A stretch of DNA of 27,956 nt from an uncultured Collinsella sp. (GTDB lineage: Bacteria; Actinomycetota; Coriobacteriia; Coriobacteriales; Coriobacteriaceae): positions 1-27,956 of the forward strand of contig UQHZ01000022.1 of the NCBI GenBank assembly GCA_900541055.1, in the 5' to 3' direction. The stretch's first letter is position 1. Each line of letters opens with the position of its first letter. This document shows, piece by piece, positions 7,671 through 16,360 of this stretch. Below the pieces are notes generated by a model that saw only the letters and a program-made list of their open reading frames with translations, searched no databases and had not been told where the DNA came from. The position numbers and the translations under genes are program-made.

Positions 7671-8732
7671 ATGTCCAAAGCACTCGACCCCAAAGACACC
7701 TGCGTCCTCGTTACCGGTGGCGCCGGCTTTATCGGCTCGCACACCGTCGTTCAGCTGCTCGAGGGTGGCTACCAGGTCGTCATCGTCGATGATCTCTCCA
7801 ACTCCAGCGCCGTCGCCGTCGACCGCGTCAAGACCATCGTGGGCGACGAGGCCGCCAAGAACCTCACCTTCTACGAGGCCAACGTGCTCGACCGCGATGC
7901 AATGAACAAGATCTTCGATACCCATCAGATCGACCGCGTCATCCACTTCGCCGGTTTTAAGGCCGTCGGCGAGTCGGTGAGCAAGCCCGTCGAGTACTAC
8001 CACAACAACATCGAGAACACCCTGGTGCTCATCGACGTCATGCGCAGCCATGGCTGCAAGTCCATCATCTTCTCGAGCTCCTCGACCGTCTACGGCGACC
8101 CGGACAACCCGCCCGTCACCGAGGAGGATCCTAAGAAGCCCGCGACCAACCCCTATGGTTGGACCAAGTGGATGATCGAGCAGATCCTTATGGACGTCCA
8201 CACCGCCGACCCCGAGTGGGACGTCGTGCTGCTCCGTTATTTCAATCCCATCGGCGCCCATCCGTCGGGCCTGATCGGCGAGGATCCCAAGGGCATCCCC
8301 AACAACCTGGTGCCCTATGTCGCCCAGGTTGCCGTGGGCAAGCTCGAGGCCGTTCAGGTCTTTGGCAACGATTACCCCACCCCCGACGGCACCGGCGTGC
8401 GCGACTACATCCACGTGTGCGATCTGGCCTCTGGTCACGTTGCCGCCCTTAACTGGATGAACGGCAAGACCGGCGTCGAGATCTTTAACCTGGGCACCGG
8501 CACCGGCACCTCGGTACTCGAGGTCGTCGCCGCCTTCTCCAAGGCTTGTGGCAAGGAGCTGCCCTACGTGATCCGCGAGCGCCGCGCCGGCGACATCGCT
8601 GCCAACTGGTGCGATGCCTCCAAGGCCGAGCGTATGATGGGCTGGAAGGCCCAGTACGACATCGCGGACATGTGCCGCGATAGCTGGAACTGGCAGAGCC
8701 ACAACCCCAATGGCTTCGCCGACGCCGAGTAG
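7671..8732 (+). CDS. galE: UDP-glucose 4-epimerase
   Basis: GalE interconverts UDP-glucose and UDP-galactose with bound NAD in the cytoplasm. The 353-residue product has the Rossmann motif VTGGAGFIGSH near the N-terminus, the serine-rich segment SSSSTVYGD, and the catalytic YxxxK pair Tyr162/Lys166 in NPYGWTKWMIEQ. The usual Lys two residues before Thr is Trp here, a harmless variable position. RYFNPIGAHPSGLIGEDP and VRDYIHVCDLA are standard GalE blocks. AGGAG lies five bases before the ATG. It is monocistronic and followed by a strong terminator. It may link Leloir metabolism to the neighbouring alpha-glucan genes or supply UDP-galactose for surface glycans. Confidence 0.96.
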   Translation: MSKALDPKDTCVLVTGGAGFIGSHTVVQLLEGGYQVVIVDDLSNSSAVAVDRVKTIVGDEAAKNLTFYEANVLDRDAMNKIFDTHQIDRVIHFAGFKAVGESVSKPVEYYHNNIENTLVLIDVMRSHGCKSIIFSSSSTVYGDPDNPPVTEEDPKKPATNPYGWTKWMIEQILMDVHTADPEWDVVLLRYFNPIGAHPSGLIGEDPKGIPNNLVPYVAQVAVGKLEAVQVFGNDYPTPDGTGVRDYIHVCDLASGHVAALNWMNGKTGVEIFNLGTGTGTSVLEVVAAFSKACGKELPYVIRERRAGDIAANWCDASKAERMMGWKAQYDIADMCRDSWNWQSHNPNGFADAE

Positions 8733-8754
8733 CAAAAACCTACATACCGCTCTT

Positions 8755-8788
8755 GCCCCGATCTCACGTTGTGAGGTCGGGGCTTTTT
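8755..8788 (+). terminator. Intrinsic terminator of galE
   Basis: Thirteen-base arms GCCCCGATCTCAC and GTGAGGTCGGGGC around a GTT loop (one mismatch) are followed by TTTTT, starting 23 bp after the galE stop. Confidence 0.92.
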
Positions 8789-8837
8789 CATGGCATGTAA
8801 CCATTCGCCGAAAATCGACCAACTTTTTTATCTTGCC

Positions 8838-8867
8838 TGTACATGTTTAAACAACATGTTTTACAAT
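8838..8867 (+). promoter_or_regulatory. malQ promoter with embedded GntR-type operator
   Basis: TACAAT (8862-8867) is a good -10, with TGTACA (8838-8843) a possible -35 at 18-bp spacing. Between them lies ACATGTTTAAACAACATGT (8841-8859), an inverted repeat with seven-base arms. Inside it, 8843-8854 matches TTGTTTAAACAA at 11 of 12 bases, the motif also found upstream of the ABC operon and beside the GntR/PTS pair. Confidence 0.6.
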
Positions 8868-8952
8868 AGGCGTATCGAATCAGAACATCGGAGGCGGACT
8901 GCACACCCATCGGCAGGCCGACCCCACAACAAGAAGGTTGGTGAGCGCATTC

Positions 8953-10458
8953 ATGGAGCGTGCAAGCGGCGTCCTCATGCCCGTCTCATCTCTGCCCGGA
9001 CCATACGGAATCGGCGGCTTTGGTTGGAATGCCTACGACTTCGTCGATTTTCTCGCCTCGTGCAAACAACATTACTGGCAGATTCTGCCCCTTACGACGA
9101 CCAGCTATGGCGATTCGCCCTATCAGTCGTTCTCGGCCCGCGCAGGCAACCCCAACTTTATCGACTTTGCCGAGCTTATCGAGGCAGGGTATCTGGAGCA
9201 GCGCGATATCGATGGCGTGTATCTGGGATCCGACCCCAGCAATGTCGACTACGGTGCCATCTTTGGTGGCCGCCGTCAGATTCTCGACCGCGCCGCCGAG
9301 CGCTTTGCCGCCGACAAGCCGGCCGATTTCGATGACTTTATCCAGGCCAACGAGGACTGGCTCATCCCCTACTGTGAGTTCATGACCGTCAAAGAGGAGT
9401 GCGGTCTCAAGGCGTTTTGGGAGTGGCCCGCGGAGCTCCGCACCCGCGGCGAGGCTTCCGCCAAGGTCTGCGCCGACCATCCGGCGCGTATGCTCTACCA
9501 CCAGATGACGCAGTACTTCTTCGATCGCCAGTGGAGCCGCCTCAAGGCCTATGCCAACGAGCGCGACATTCTCATCATCGGCGACCTGCCCATCTATGTC
9601 TCGCGTGACTCCGTCGAGATGTGGGCGACGCCTGAGCTCTTTAAGATCGACGCCGCCGGCAATCCCGTGAGCGTCGCCGGCACGCCGCCCGACCAGTTCT
9701 CGGCCACCGGCCAGTACTGGGGCAACCCCATCTACGACTGGGACGCCATGGAGTCCGACGGCTTCTCCTGGTGGGAGGGCCGCATTCGCGCCGCCCTCGA
9801 CATGTACGACGTCATCCGCCTGGATCACTTCCGCGGCTTCGAGGCCTATTGGGAGGTGCCGTTCTCCTCGCCCGATTCGTCCTACGGTTCGTGGACGCAG
9901 GGTCCCGGCCTCAAGTTCTTCAAGACGCTCGAGGAAAAGCTCGGCACGCTGCCCATCATCGCCGAGGACCTGGGCTTCCTCACCCCCGGCGTCATCGACA
10001 TGCGCGACAACTCGGGCTTCCCCGGCATGAAGATCCTGCAGTTTGCCTTTGAGGGCACCAACTCGTACTACCTGCCGCATAACTACATCGCCAACACCGT
10101 CGCCTATGTGGGCACCCACGACAACGAGACGGCGCGCGGTTGGTTTGAGAGAACGGCCACCCCGCGTCAGCGCGAGCAGGCAGCCCTGTACACCCATCAG
10201 CAAGCCGGCGAACCCATGGCAGATGCACTCAATCGCACCATCGCCGCCAGCGTGAGCGACACGTGCATCTACACCATGCAGGACCTGCTCAACTTGGGCA
10301 ACGAGGCGCGCATCAACACCCCTGCCACGCTGGGCGGCAACTGGACCTGGCGCATGCTCGACGGCGCCATCACCCGCGAGCTCGAGCACAAACTCACCGA
10401 CTGGACCGAGACCTACTTCCGCATCCCGTCGGAAGCCGAAATCGAGCTTCCTCAATAG
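8953..10458 (+). CDS. malQ: 4-alpha-glucanotransferase (amylomaltase)
   Basis: MalQ transfers alpha-1,4-glucan chains between maltodextrins and releases glucose, in the cytoplasm. The 501-residue GH77 protein begins MERASGVLMPVSSLPGPYGIG as the family does. The catalytic nucleophile is Asp291 in RLDHFRGF, the acid/base Glu338 in IIAEDLG, and the transition-state stabiliser Asp390 in GTHDNE. The ATG at 8953 is chosen because GGTGAG lies seven bases upstream and the family start matches; in-frame TTG 8938 and GTG 8941 overlap that site. glgP follows after a terminator, and the two make a maltodextrin route. The promoter carries the shared operator, implying control by the GntR protein at 17984-18703. 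Confidence 0.96.
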   Translation: MERASGVLMPVSSLPGPYGIGGFGWNAYDFVDFLASCKQHYWQILPLTTTSYGDSPYQSFSARAGNPNFIDFAELIEAGYLEQRDIDGVYLGSDPSNVDYGAIFGGRRQILDRAAERFAADKPADFDDFIQANEDWLIPYCEFMTVKEECGLKAFWEWPAELRTRGEASAKVCADHPARMLYHQMTQYFFDRQWSRLKAYANERDILIIGDLPIYVSRDSVEMWATPELFKIDAAGNPVSVAGTPPDQFSATGQYWGNPIYDWDAMESDGFSWWEGRIRAALDMYDVIRLDHFRGFEAYWEVPFSSPDSSYGSWTQGPGLKFFKTLEEKLGTLPIIAEDLGFLTPGVIDMRDNSGFPGMKILQFAFEGTNSYYLPHNYIANTVAYVGTHDNETARGWFERTATPRQREQAALYTHQQAGEPMADALNRTIAASVSDTCIYTMQDLLNLGNEARINTPATLGGNWTWRMLDGAITRELEHKLTDWTETYFRIPSEAEIELPQ

Positions 10459-10506
10459 GAGCCACCGCGCCCGACCCCTCCCCACCGTGCGGACGCGCTT
10501 GCTTTT

Positions 10507-10546
10507 CCCGCGCGAGGCCACCCCAATCCCCTCGCGCGGGCTTCTT
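10507..10546 (+). terminator. Intrinsic terminator between malQ and glgP
   Basis: Perfect eleven-base arms CCCGCGCGAGG (10507-10517) and CCTCGCGCGGG (10530-10540) with a 12-nt loop are followed by CTTCTT. The U-run is broken, so read-through into glgP, which begins 40 bp later, is likely. Confidence 0.75.
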
Positions 10547-10586
10547 ATGAATTGCAGACATGAAACAACCCATCACAGGAGAAAAC

Positions 10587-12854
10587 ATGCCCCGAATTAA
10601 CCTCATGGAACTCGCCGAGCAGTCTTTTGGCACCTCGCTCGAGCAGCTCGACGACCGTCGCATTTACAAGCTGCTGGTCAAACTCGTGCAGGAGCGCTCC
10701 GCCGCCCGCCCGCTCAACAACGGCAAGAAAAAGCTCTATTACATTTCCGCCGAATTTTTGATCGGCAAGCTGCTCATCAACAATATGATCGACCTCGGCA
10801 TCTACGACGAGGTTAAGGACCAGCTCACCGCCGCAGGCCACGACCTCAACAAGATCGAGGAGTTCGAGGTCGAGCCGTCACTCGGCAACGGCGGCCTGGG
10901 CCGCTTGGCCGCATGCTTCCTGGATTCCATCGCCACGCTGGGCTTGACCGGCGATGGCGTGGGCCTCAACTATCACTACGGTCTGTTCCGTCAGCGCTTT
11001 GTCGACAACCAGCAGAAGGCCGTCCCCGACGAGTGGCTCGGTGAGCAGGACATCCTAGTCGACGATGACCGCTCCTACACCGTCGAGTTCGGCGATTTTG
11101 CCGTTACTTCCAAGCTCGTCAACATCGATGTGCCCGGTTACGGCCAGCCCACCAAGAACCGCCTGCGCCTGTTCGACCTGGCGAGCGTCGACGACGGCCT
11201 GGTCCCCGGCAGCTCCATCGACTTCGACAAGACCGAGATCGCCAAGAACCTCACCTTGTTCCTCTACCCCGACGATTCCGACGAGCAGGGCCGCTTGCTT
11301 CGCATCTACCAGGAATACTTCATGGTGAGCAACGCCGCCCAGCTCCTGATCGACGAGGCCATCGAGCGCGGCAGCAACCTGCACGATCTGGCCGACTACG
11401 CCGTGGTCCAGATTAACGACACGCACCCCACCATGGTCATCCCCGAGCTCATTCGCTTGCTCACCACCGAGCACGACATCGAGTTTGACGAGGCCGTGAC
11501 CATCGTACGCTCCATGGTCGCCTACACTAACCACACGATTCTTGCCGAGGCGCTCGAGAAGTGGCCGCTCACCAGCCTGCAAAAGGTCTCCCCTGCTATC
11601 GCCGACATTATCGTCAAGCTCGATGAGATCGCAAAGGCCGAGCACGACGACCCGCGCGTTGCCATCATCGACGAATACGACACCGTCCACATGGCCCACA
11701 TGGACATCCACTTTGGCTTCTCCATCAACGGCGTCGCTGCACTCCACACCAAAATCCTGGAGGACACCGAGCTTCATCCGTTCTACGAAATCTACCCCGA
11801 GAAGTTCTCCAACAAGACCAACGGCATCACCTTCCGCCGCTGGATCCAGGGAGCCAACCCCGCGCTCGCCAGCCTGCTCGACGATGTGATCGGTACCGAT
11901 TGGCGCAGCACCGGCGACTTGAGCAAGCTCGCCGACTTCGCCGACGATAAGAGTATTCTTGAGCGCCTGGCCGCCACCAAGACCGAGGCAAAGACCATCA
12001 TGCGCCAGTTCATGGCGCTCGAGCAGGGTGTGACGATCCCCTCCAACGCCATCATCGATGTTCAGGTCAAGCGTATCCACGAGTACAAGCGCCAGCAGAT
12101 GCTCGCGCTCTACATCATCTGGAAGTACCTCGACATCAAGAACGGTAACAGACCTAAGCACCCCGTCACCATCATCTTTGGCGGCAAGGCAGCGCCTGCC
12201 TATACCATCGCTCAGGACATCATCCACCTAATCCTGACGCTGTCCCAGTGGATAGCCAACGACCCCGACGTGGCCCCCTACCTGCAGGTCGTCATGATCG
12301 AGAACTACAACGTCACCGCCGCCGAGCGCGTAATCCCCGCCGCCGACATCTCCGAGCAGATCAGTCTGGCCTCCAAGGAGGCGAGCGGCACTTCCAACAT
12401 GAAGTTCATGCTCAACGGCGCCCTGACCCTGTGCACGCTCGACGGTGCCAACGTGGAGATTGCTGAGCTCGTGGGCGACGAGAACATCTATACCTTTGGC
12501 GCCTCGTCCAAACAGGTCGAGCAGCTCTACGCCGACGGCACCTACAACGCCGATGCGCTCTACCGCAAGCCCGGCATCAAACTGCTGGTGGACTTCATCA
12601 CCAACCCGGCCTTTATGGCGACCGGCAACGCCGAGCGCCTGCAGCGTCTGCACGACGACATCAAGGGCAAGGACTGGTTTATGGCCCTGCTCGATATTGA
12701 AGAGTACATCCAGACCAAGGAGCGCGTGCTGGCAGACTACGAGGACCAGGACGCTTGGATGCGCAAGGCGCTAATCAACATCGCCAACGCAGGCACCTTC
12801 TCGTCCGACCGCACGATCTCCCAGTACAACGACGAGATCTGGCACCTGGACTAA
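10587..12854 (+). CDS. glgP: Glycogen/maltodextrin phosphorylase
   Basis: This pyridoxal-phosphate enzyme releases glucose-1-phosphate from alpha-1,4-glucans. The 755-residue product carries the glycan phosphorylase signature EASGTSNMKFMLNGALTLCTLDGANVE with the cofactor lysine Lys606, and the conserved blocks SLGNGGLGRLAACFLDS, LNYHYGLFRQ, QINDTHPTM, FSNKTNGITFRRW and VKRIHEYKRQ. It is somewhat shorter than the enterobacterial enzymes of about 800 residues. The ATG at 10587 is preferred over 10560 because AGGAG lies five bases before it. With malQ it converts maltodextrins to glucose and glucose-1-phosphate. Confidence 0.96.
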   Translation: MPRINLMELAEQSFGTSLEQLDDRRIYKLLVKLVQERSAARPLNNGKKKLYYISAEFLIGKLLINNMIDLGIYDEVKDQLTAAGHDLNKIEEFEVEPSLGNGGLGRLAACFLDSIATLGLTGDGVGLNYHYGLFRQRFVDNQQKAVPDEWLGEQDILVDDDRSYTVEFGDFAVTSKLVNIDVPGYGQPTKNRLRLFDLASVDDGLVPGSSIDFDKTEIAKNLTLFLYPDDSDEQGRLLRIYQEYFMVSNAAQLLIDEAIERGSNLHDLADYAVVQINDTHPTMVIPELIRLLTTEHDIEFDEAVTIVRSMVAYTNHTILAEALEKWPLTSLQKVSPAIADIIVKLDEIAKAEHDDPRVAIIDEYDTVHMAHMDIHFGFSINGVAALHTKILEDTELHPFYEIYPEKFSNKTNGITFRRWIQGANPALASLLDDVIGTDWRSTGDLSKLADFADDKSILERLAATKTEAKTIMRQFMALEQGVTIPSNAIIDVQVKRIHEYKRQQMLALYIIWKYLDIKNGNRPKHPVTIIFGGKAAPAYTIAQDIIHLILTLSQWIANDPDVAPYLQVVMIENYNVTAAERVIPAADISEQISLASKEASGTSNMKFMLNGALTLCTLDGANVEIAELVGDENIYTFGASSKQVEQLYADGTYNADALYRKPGIKLLVDFITNPAFMATGNAERLQRLHDDIKGKDWFMALLDIEEYIQTKERVLADYEDQDAWMRKALINIANAGTFSSDRTISQYNDEIWHLD

Positions 12855-12881
12855 CCCATTCCCCTTACCATCCTCTTGAGG

Positions 12882-12914
12882 AACGGAGTCGTGGCAACAC
12901 GGCTCCGTTTTTTT
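12882..12914 (+). terminator. Intrinsic terminator of glgP
   Basis: The hairpin AACGGAGTCGTG-GCAA-CACGGCTCCGTT has one T-G wobble and runs into a seven-base T tract. Confidence 0.92.
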
Positions 12915-12955
12915 GTGCCCGTGCGTTGCCCCTGTGAGCCGCCTCGACTAAATCG

Positions 12956-13175
12956 TCTCAATCTGTAACACCTATTCGGCCAAAACGGTCCTACCTGCTA
13001 CAGATCAAGACAAACCGGTTCTTTCCCTAGGGTTTATCTCAATCTGTAACATCTAACGTCCGAAATCAGTCCTTCGTGTTACAGATCGAAACGGAAGGAC
13101 AGGCGGCTCAACTCAATCTCGTTCTGTAGCATCTAAACCCAATTCGAACCTCTACCTGTTACAGATCAAGACAAA
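12956..13175. repeat. Three palindromic repeat units at 80-81 bp period
   Basis: This lies in the 457-bp gap between glgP and the ABC ATPase gene. The units are 12961-13005, 13042-13086 and 13122-13166. Each is a ten-base arm (ATCTGTAACA or a close variant), a loop of exactly 25 nt, and the complementary arm (TGTTACAGAT or variant). Loops differ but share CTA near the start and CCT near the end. Flanks are also partly conserved: TCTCA before units 1 and 2, CAAGACAAAC after units 1 and 3. Both neighbouring transcription units end before the repeats, so they belong to neither. No coding frame is convincing here. Confidence 0.85.
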
Positions 13176-13194
13176 CGACCGACCAGACAACCCC

Positions 13195-13243
13195 GTCATA
13201 AAGAAAGGCTCCCCTCTCGCCCAGTGGACGGGAGGGGAGCCTT
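13195..13243 (-). terminator. Intrinsic terminator of the ABC transporter operon
   Basis: Perfect twelve-base arms AAGGCTCCCCTC (13205-13216) and GAGGGGAGCCTT (13232-13243) are followed on the minus strand by TCTTTATG. The site lies 69 bp downstream of the ATPase gene. Confidence 0.8.
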
Positions 13244-13311
13244 ATATGTGACCACGGCAAAAGGATGGCAAAGCCGCAGTCGCCCAAAAGGAGGGCCTGA
13301 TTGGATCGGGC

Positions 13312-14511
13312 CTAGATAAGGTTCTTGCCAGACACCTTATCGAAGAGATGGGTCGCGTTCTTCTCGAACTTGAACCAGATGGTGTCGCCAGCCTTGAGCG
13401 CACCCTTGGCCTCAAGGTCGACAACGGGAATGATCAGGACGAACTGGCCATCGGGAGCGGTCACGTGGACATGCTCGGTCGAACCCATGAGCTCGGTCAC
13501 CTCGACGGTACCCAGGAGCGCACCCTCCTCGTCCTTGTCGGCAAGCAGAATCTGCTCGGGGCGCACGCCGGCCGTGATCTCCTTCACGTCGCCGCCGTCC
13601 CAGTTGAGGGCAAGCTGAGCGCAGGTCTCGGGGGCGAGCGCCACGTTCATATCCTCGGTCTTGACGGTGAAGCCGTTGCCCGAGCGCACCAGTTGGGCAT
13701 CGAAGAAGTTCATCTGCGGCACGCCGATAAAGCCGGCGACGAAGATGTTCGCGGGGTGGTTGAAGACCTCCTGCGGGGTGGCGATCTGCTGGACGACGCC
13801 GTCCTTCATGACCACGATACGGTCGCCAAGGGTCATGGCCTCGGTCTGGTCGTGAGTGACGTAGATGAACGTGCCCTTGATCTCGTGGCGCAGCTTGATG
13901 AGCTCGGCACGCATCTGGTTACGCAGCTTGGCGTCCAGGTTGGACAGCGGCTCGTCCATCAGGAAGACCTTAGGATCACGCACGATGGCGCGGCCGATGG
14001 CGACGCGCTGACGCTGACCGCCGGAGAGCGCCTTGGGCTTACGGTCGAGATACTCGGTAATGCCCAGGATCTCGGCAGCAGAGCGAACCTTACGGTCGAT
14101 CTCGTCCTTGGGGACCTTCTTGAGCTCAAGCGTAAACGCCATGTTCTCGTACACCGTCATATTGGGGTACAGAGCATAGCTCTGGAACACCATGGCGATG
14201 TCGCGGTCCTTGGGCGCCACGTCGTTGACGCGCTTGCCGTCGATGAACACGTCACCCGAGGTGATGTCCTCCAGGCCAGCAACCATGCGCATCGTCGTGG
14301 ACTTACCGCAGCCAGACGGGCCAACGAGGACGACGAACTCCTGGTCGTGAACGGTGAGGTTAAAGTCCTCAACAGCGAGCACGCCATCCTCGGTAACCTT
14401 GAGGTTGTGCTTCTTCTCCTCGGTCTTCTTCTTTTTGCCAAAGAAGCCCTTCTTTTTGGACTCGGTGTTGGGATACACCTTCTGAACATGTTTGAGAACG
14501 ATCTCGGCCAT
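13312..14511 (-). CDS. ABC transporter ATP-binding protein, MsmK/UgpC type
   Basis: This is the ATPase of a CUT1 carbohydrate importer, bound to the membrane through two permeases. The 399 residues include Walker A GPSGCGKST (64-72), Q-loop FQSYALYPNMT, signature LSGGQRQRV (162-170), Walker B VFLMDEP (182-188) and the switch THDQTEAM, followed by an OB-fold/TOBE regulatory domain (TAGVRPEQILL). An unusual lysine-rich insertion at residues 16-43 (KKKGFFGKKKKTEEKKHNLKV) separates the first two strands. AAAGG precedes the start. It is last in the binding protein-permease-permease-ATPase cluster; MsmK-type ATPases often serve several importers. Confidence 0.93.
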   Translation of the reverse strand: MAEIVLKHVQKVYPNTESKKKGFFGKKKKTEEKKHNLKVTEDGVLAVEDFNLTVHDQEFVVLVGPSGCGKSTTMRMVAGLEDITSGDVFIDGKRVNDVAPKDRDIAMVFQSYALYPNMTVYENMAFTLELKKVPKDEIDRKVRSAAEILGITEYLDRKPKALSGGQRQRVAIGRAIVRDPKVFLMDEPLSNLDAKLRNQMRAELIKLRHEIKGTFIYVTHDQTEAMTLGDRIVVMKDGVVQQIATPQEVFNHPANIFVAGFIGVPQMNFFDAQLVRSGNGFTVKTEDMNVALAPETCAQLALNWDGGDVKEITAGVRPEQILLADKDEEGALLGTVEVTELMGSTEHVHVTAPDGQFVLIIPVVDLEAKGALKAGDTIWFKFEKNATHLFDKVSGKNLI

Positions 14512-14528
14512 GTCTTTACCTTTCGATA

Positions 14529-14555
14529 TGCGGCGCCGCGCTGAGGGGCGCCGCA
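14529..14555 (-). promoter_or_regulatory. Intercistronic hairpin between permease and ATPase genes
   Basis: Perfect nine-base GC arms TGCGGCGCC and GGCGCCGCA around a nine-base loop, without a T tract. It is placed to set differential stability or partial termination in the operon mRNA. Confidence 0.6.
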
Positions 14556-14579
14556 GAAACTTGCAAAACAGTTACGGCA

Positions 14580-15419
14580 TCAGCCCTTGACGGCACCTGC
14601 CACCACGCCGTCGATGATGTACTTCTGGCAGAGGATGTACATGATGACGATGGGGATAACGACCATCATGATGCAGGCCATCATGGGACCGAGCTCGACG
14701 TGGCCGTAGCCGCCGCGGAAGTACTGGATCAAGATAGGAATGGTCCTGTACTTGGTGGAGTCGAGGGTAAGGTAGGGCAGCAGATAGTCGTTCCAGACCC
14801 ACATGGTCTCGAGAATGCCGACCGAAAGATAGGTGGGCTTCATAATGGGGAGGACGATCTTAAAGAACACCTGGACCGGGTTGCAGCCGTCGATCATGGC
14901 TGCCTCCTCAATTTCGAGCGGGATGTTCTTTACAAAGCCGGCGAACATAAAGACCGCCAGGCCCGCGCCAAAGCCAAGGTAGATAAAGCAGATGTTGAAC
15001 GGTGTGTTAAAGCCGATGCGGTCCGCCAAATTGGACAGCGTGAACATGAGCATCTGGAAGGGCACGACCATCGAGAACACGAACAGGTAATAGAAGAAGT
15101 TCGAGATCTTGTTGTTGACACGAACCACGTACCAAGCGCACATGGAGCAACACACCAGAATCAGCACGACCGACGTGACCGTGATGATGAGCGAGTACAT
15201 AAACGCCGAGGCAAAGCCCTGCTCGTTAAGGGCGTGCACGTAGTTTGCGAGACCGTTGAACGTCTCGGGCGTGAGCAGATCGAATGCCGTGGTGGTGCTG
15301 ATTGCAGTTGCCTTTTTAAAGGAATTGAGCGCAATCATGAACACGGGGTAGATCCATGCGAGCGACAGGATCGTAAAGAAGATCGAGAGCGCACGGTTGA
15401 TAACCTTATCGCGTTTCAT
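14580..15419 (-). CDS. Sugar ABC transporter permease, MalG type
   Basis: A 279-residue inner-membrane protein with about six transmembrane helices, starting near residue 10 (ALSIFFTILSLAWIYPVFMIALNSF). The cytoplasmic EAA loop that docks the ATPase is EIEEAAMIDGCNPVQVFFKIVLPIMKP. The second-permease type is shown by the short N-terminus and the position after the MalF-like gene. Its ATG overlaps the stop of the preceding permease by one base (TAATG), indicating translational coupling. The C-terminal IIDGVVAGAVKG is typical of the family. The substrate follows the binding protein and is probably an oligosaccharide. Confidence 0.93.
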   Translation of the reverse strand: MKRDKVINRALSIFFTILSLAWIYPVFMIALNSFKKATAISTTTAFDLLTPETFNGLANYVHALNEQGFASAFMYSLIITVTSVVLILVCCSMCAWYVVRVNNKISNFFYYLFVFSMVVPFQMLMFTLSNLADRIGFNTPFNICFIYLGFGAGLAVFMFAGFVKNIPLEIEEAAMIDGCNPVQVFFKIVLPIMKPTYLSVGILETMWVWNDYLLPYLTLDSTKYRTIPILIQYFRGGYGHVELGPMMACIMMVVIPIVIMYILCQKYIIDGVVAGAVKG

Positions 15420-16273
15420 TACTGCTGCACCTCCTTGGACCTCGTGGCCTTAAGCTGGATCATGGAGATTGCTACGACCAGGATGCAGAAGATAACTGCC
15501 TTGGCCTGACCGATGCCCTGCCATGCGATGCCAGCACGCGAGTAGAACGTGTTGTAGATGTTCAGGGCGAGCATCTCGGTGGAGTGTGCGGGAGCGCCGC
15601 CGGTAAGGGCGAGGTTCTGGTCGAACAGCTTAAAGCCGTTGGTGATGGACAGGAACAGGCAGATGGTGATCGTCGGCATCAGATTGGGGATCTTAACCTT
15701 CCAAAACGTCTGCCATGCCGTGGCGCCGTCGACCTTGGCGGCCTCGATGTAGTCGGACGGAATGGACTGCAGACCAGCGATGTAGATGATCATCATGTAG
15801 CCGACCTGCTGCCACAGGGTCAGGATGATAAGGCCCCAGAAGCCAGCAGCAGAGTTAAGGGCGATGAGCTGGGCGCCCACGTTGGAGAGCAGGCAGTTGA
15901 TCAGAATCTGCCAAATGTAGCCCAGCACGATGCCGCCGATCAGGTTAGGCATAAAGAAGATCGTACGGAAGATGTTGGTGCCCTTGAGCGCCTTGCGGGT
16001 GAGCGCCTGCGCAATGGCCAGGGCGATCACGTTGATGAGCACCGTCGACAGGAAGGCAAACGCCACGGTAAAGAAGAACGACGTGGAGAACTGCGGATCG
16101 GACAGCGCGCGCACGTAGTTCTCGATACCGACAAAGTGCGCGTTACTAATGATAATAAACTGGCAGAACGAGAGATAGAAGCCCTGGATAAAAGGGATCA
16201 CGAACCCGATCATAAACGCCAGGCACGTGGGCAGCATAAAGAGCGGCCACCAGCGCTTGAGTGCTTTGCCCAT
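15419..16273 (-). CDS. Sugar ABC transporter permease, MalF type
   Basis: A 284-residue inner-membrane permease with about six helices, beginning with WWPLFMLPTCLAFMIGFVIPFIQGFYLSF. The EAA loop is DYIEAAKVDGATAWQTFWKVKIPNLMP. The length is that of the compact MalF/LacF class lacking the large periplasmic loop of E. coli MalF. AAAGG lies before the start. A 13-bp hairpin separates it from the binding-protein gene upstream, and its stop codon overlaps the next permease start. Confidence 0.93.
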   Translation of the reverse strand: MGKALKRWWPLFMLPTCLAFMIGFVIPFIQGFYLSFCQFIIISNAHFVGIENYVRALSDPQFSTSFFFTVAFAFLSTVLINVIALAIAQALTRKALKGTNIFRTIFFMPNLIGGIVLGYIWQILINCLLSNVGAQLIALNSAAGFWGLIILTLWQQVGYMMIIYIAGLQSIPSDYIEAAKVDGATAWQTFWKVKIPNLMPTITICLFLSITNGFKLFDQNLALTGGAPAHSTEMLALNIYNTFYSRAGIAWQGIGQAKAVIFCILVVAISMIQLKATRSKEVQQ

Positions 16274-16293
16274 AAAAGGGTCCTTTCAATATG

Positions 16294-16329
16294 CAGGGGG
16301 CGGGCAAACCAACGTCTGCCCGCCCCCTG
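16294..16329 (-). promoter_or_regulatory. Intercistronic hairpin after the binding-protein gene
   Basis: Perfect 13-bp arms CAGGGGGCGGGCA and TGCCCGCCCCCTG with a ten-base loop lie between the binding-protein stop and the MalF-like start. No T tract follows on the minus strand. Such hairpins protect the upstream mRNA and raise binding-protein levels relative to the membrane subunits, as known for malE-malF. Confidence 0.7.
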
Positions 16330-16360
16330 TCGCTAATCAGATAGCTTGGGCAGCAACTGC

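Noticed and set aside
7572..12227. Long minus-strand frames opposite galE, malQ and glgP
   Set aside because: They are mirror frames of well-identified plus-strand enzymes, rich in Gly, Val and Asp, without ribosome sites or recognisable domains.
12956..13175. CRISPR array
   Set aside because: The dimensions are suggestive, but the palindromic units vary inside while parts of the intervals are conserved, only three units exist, and no cas gene is present.
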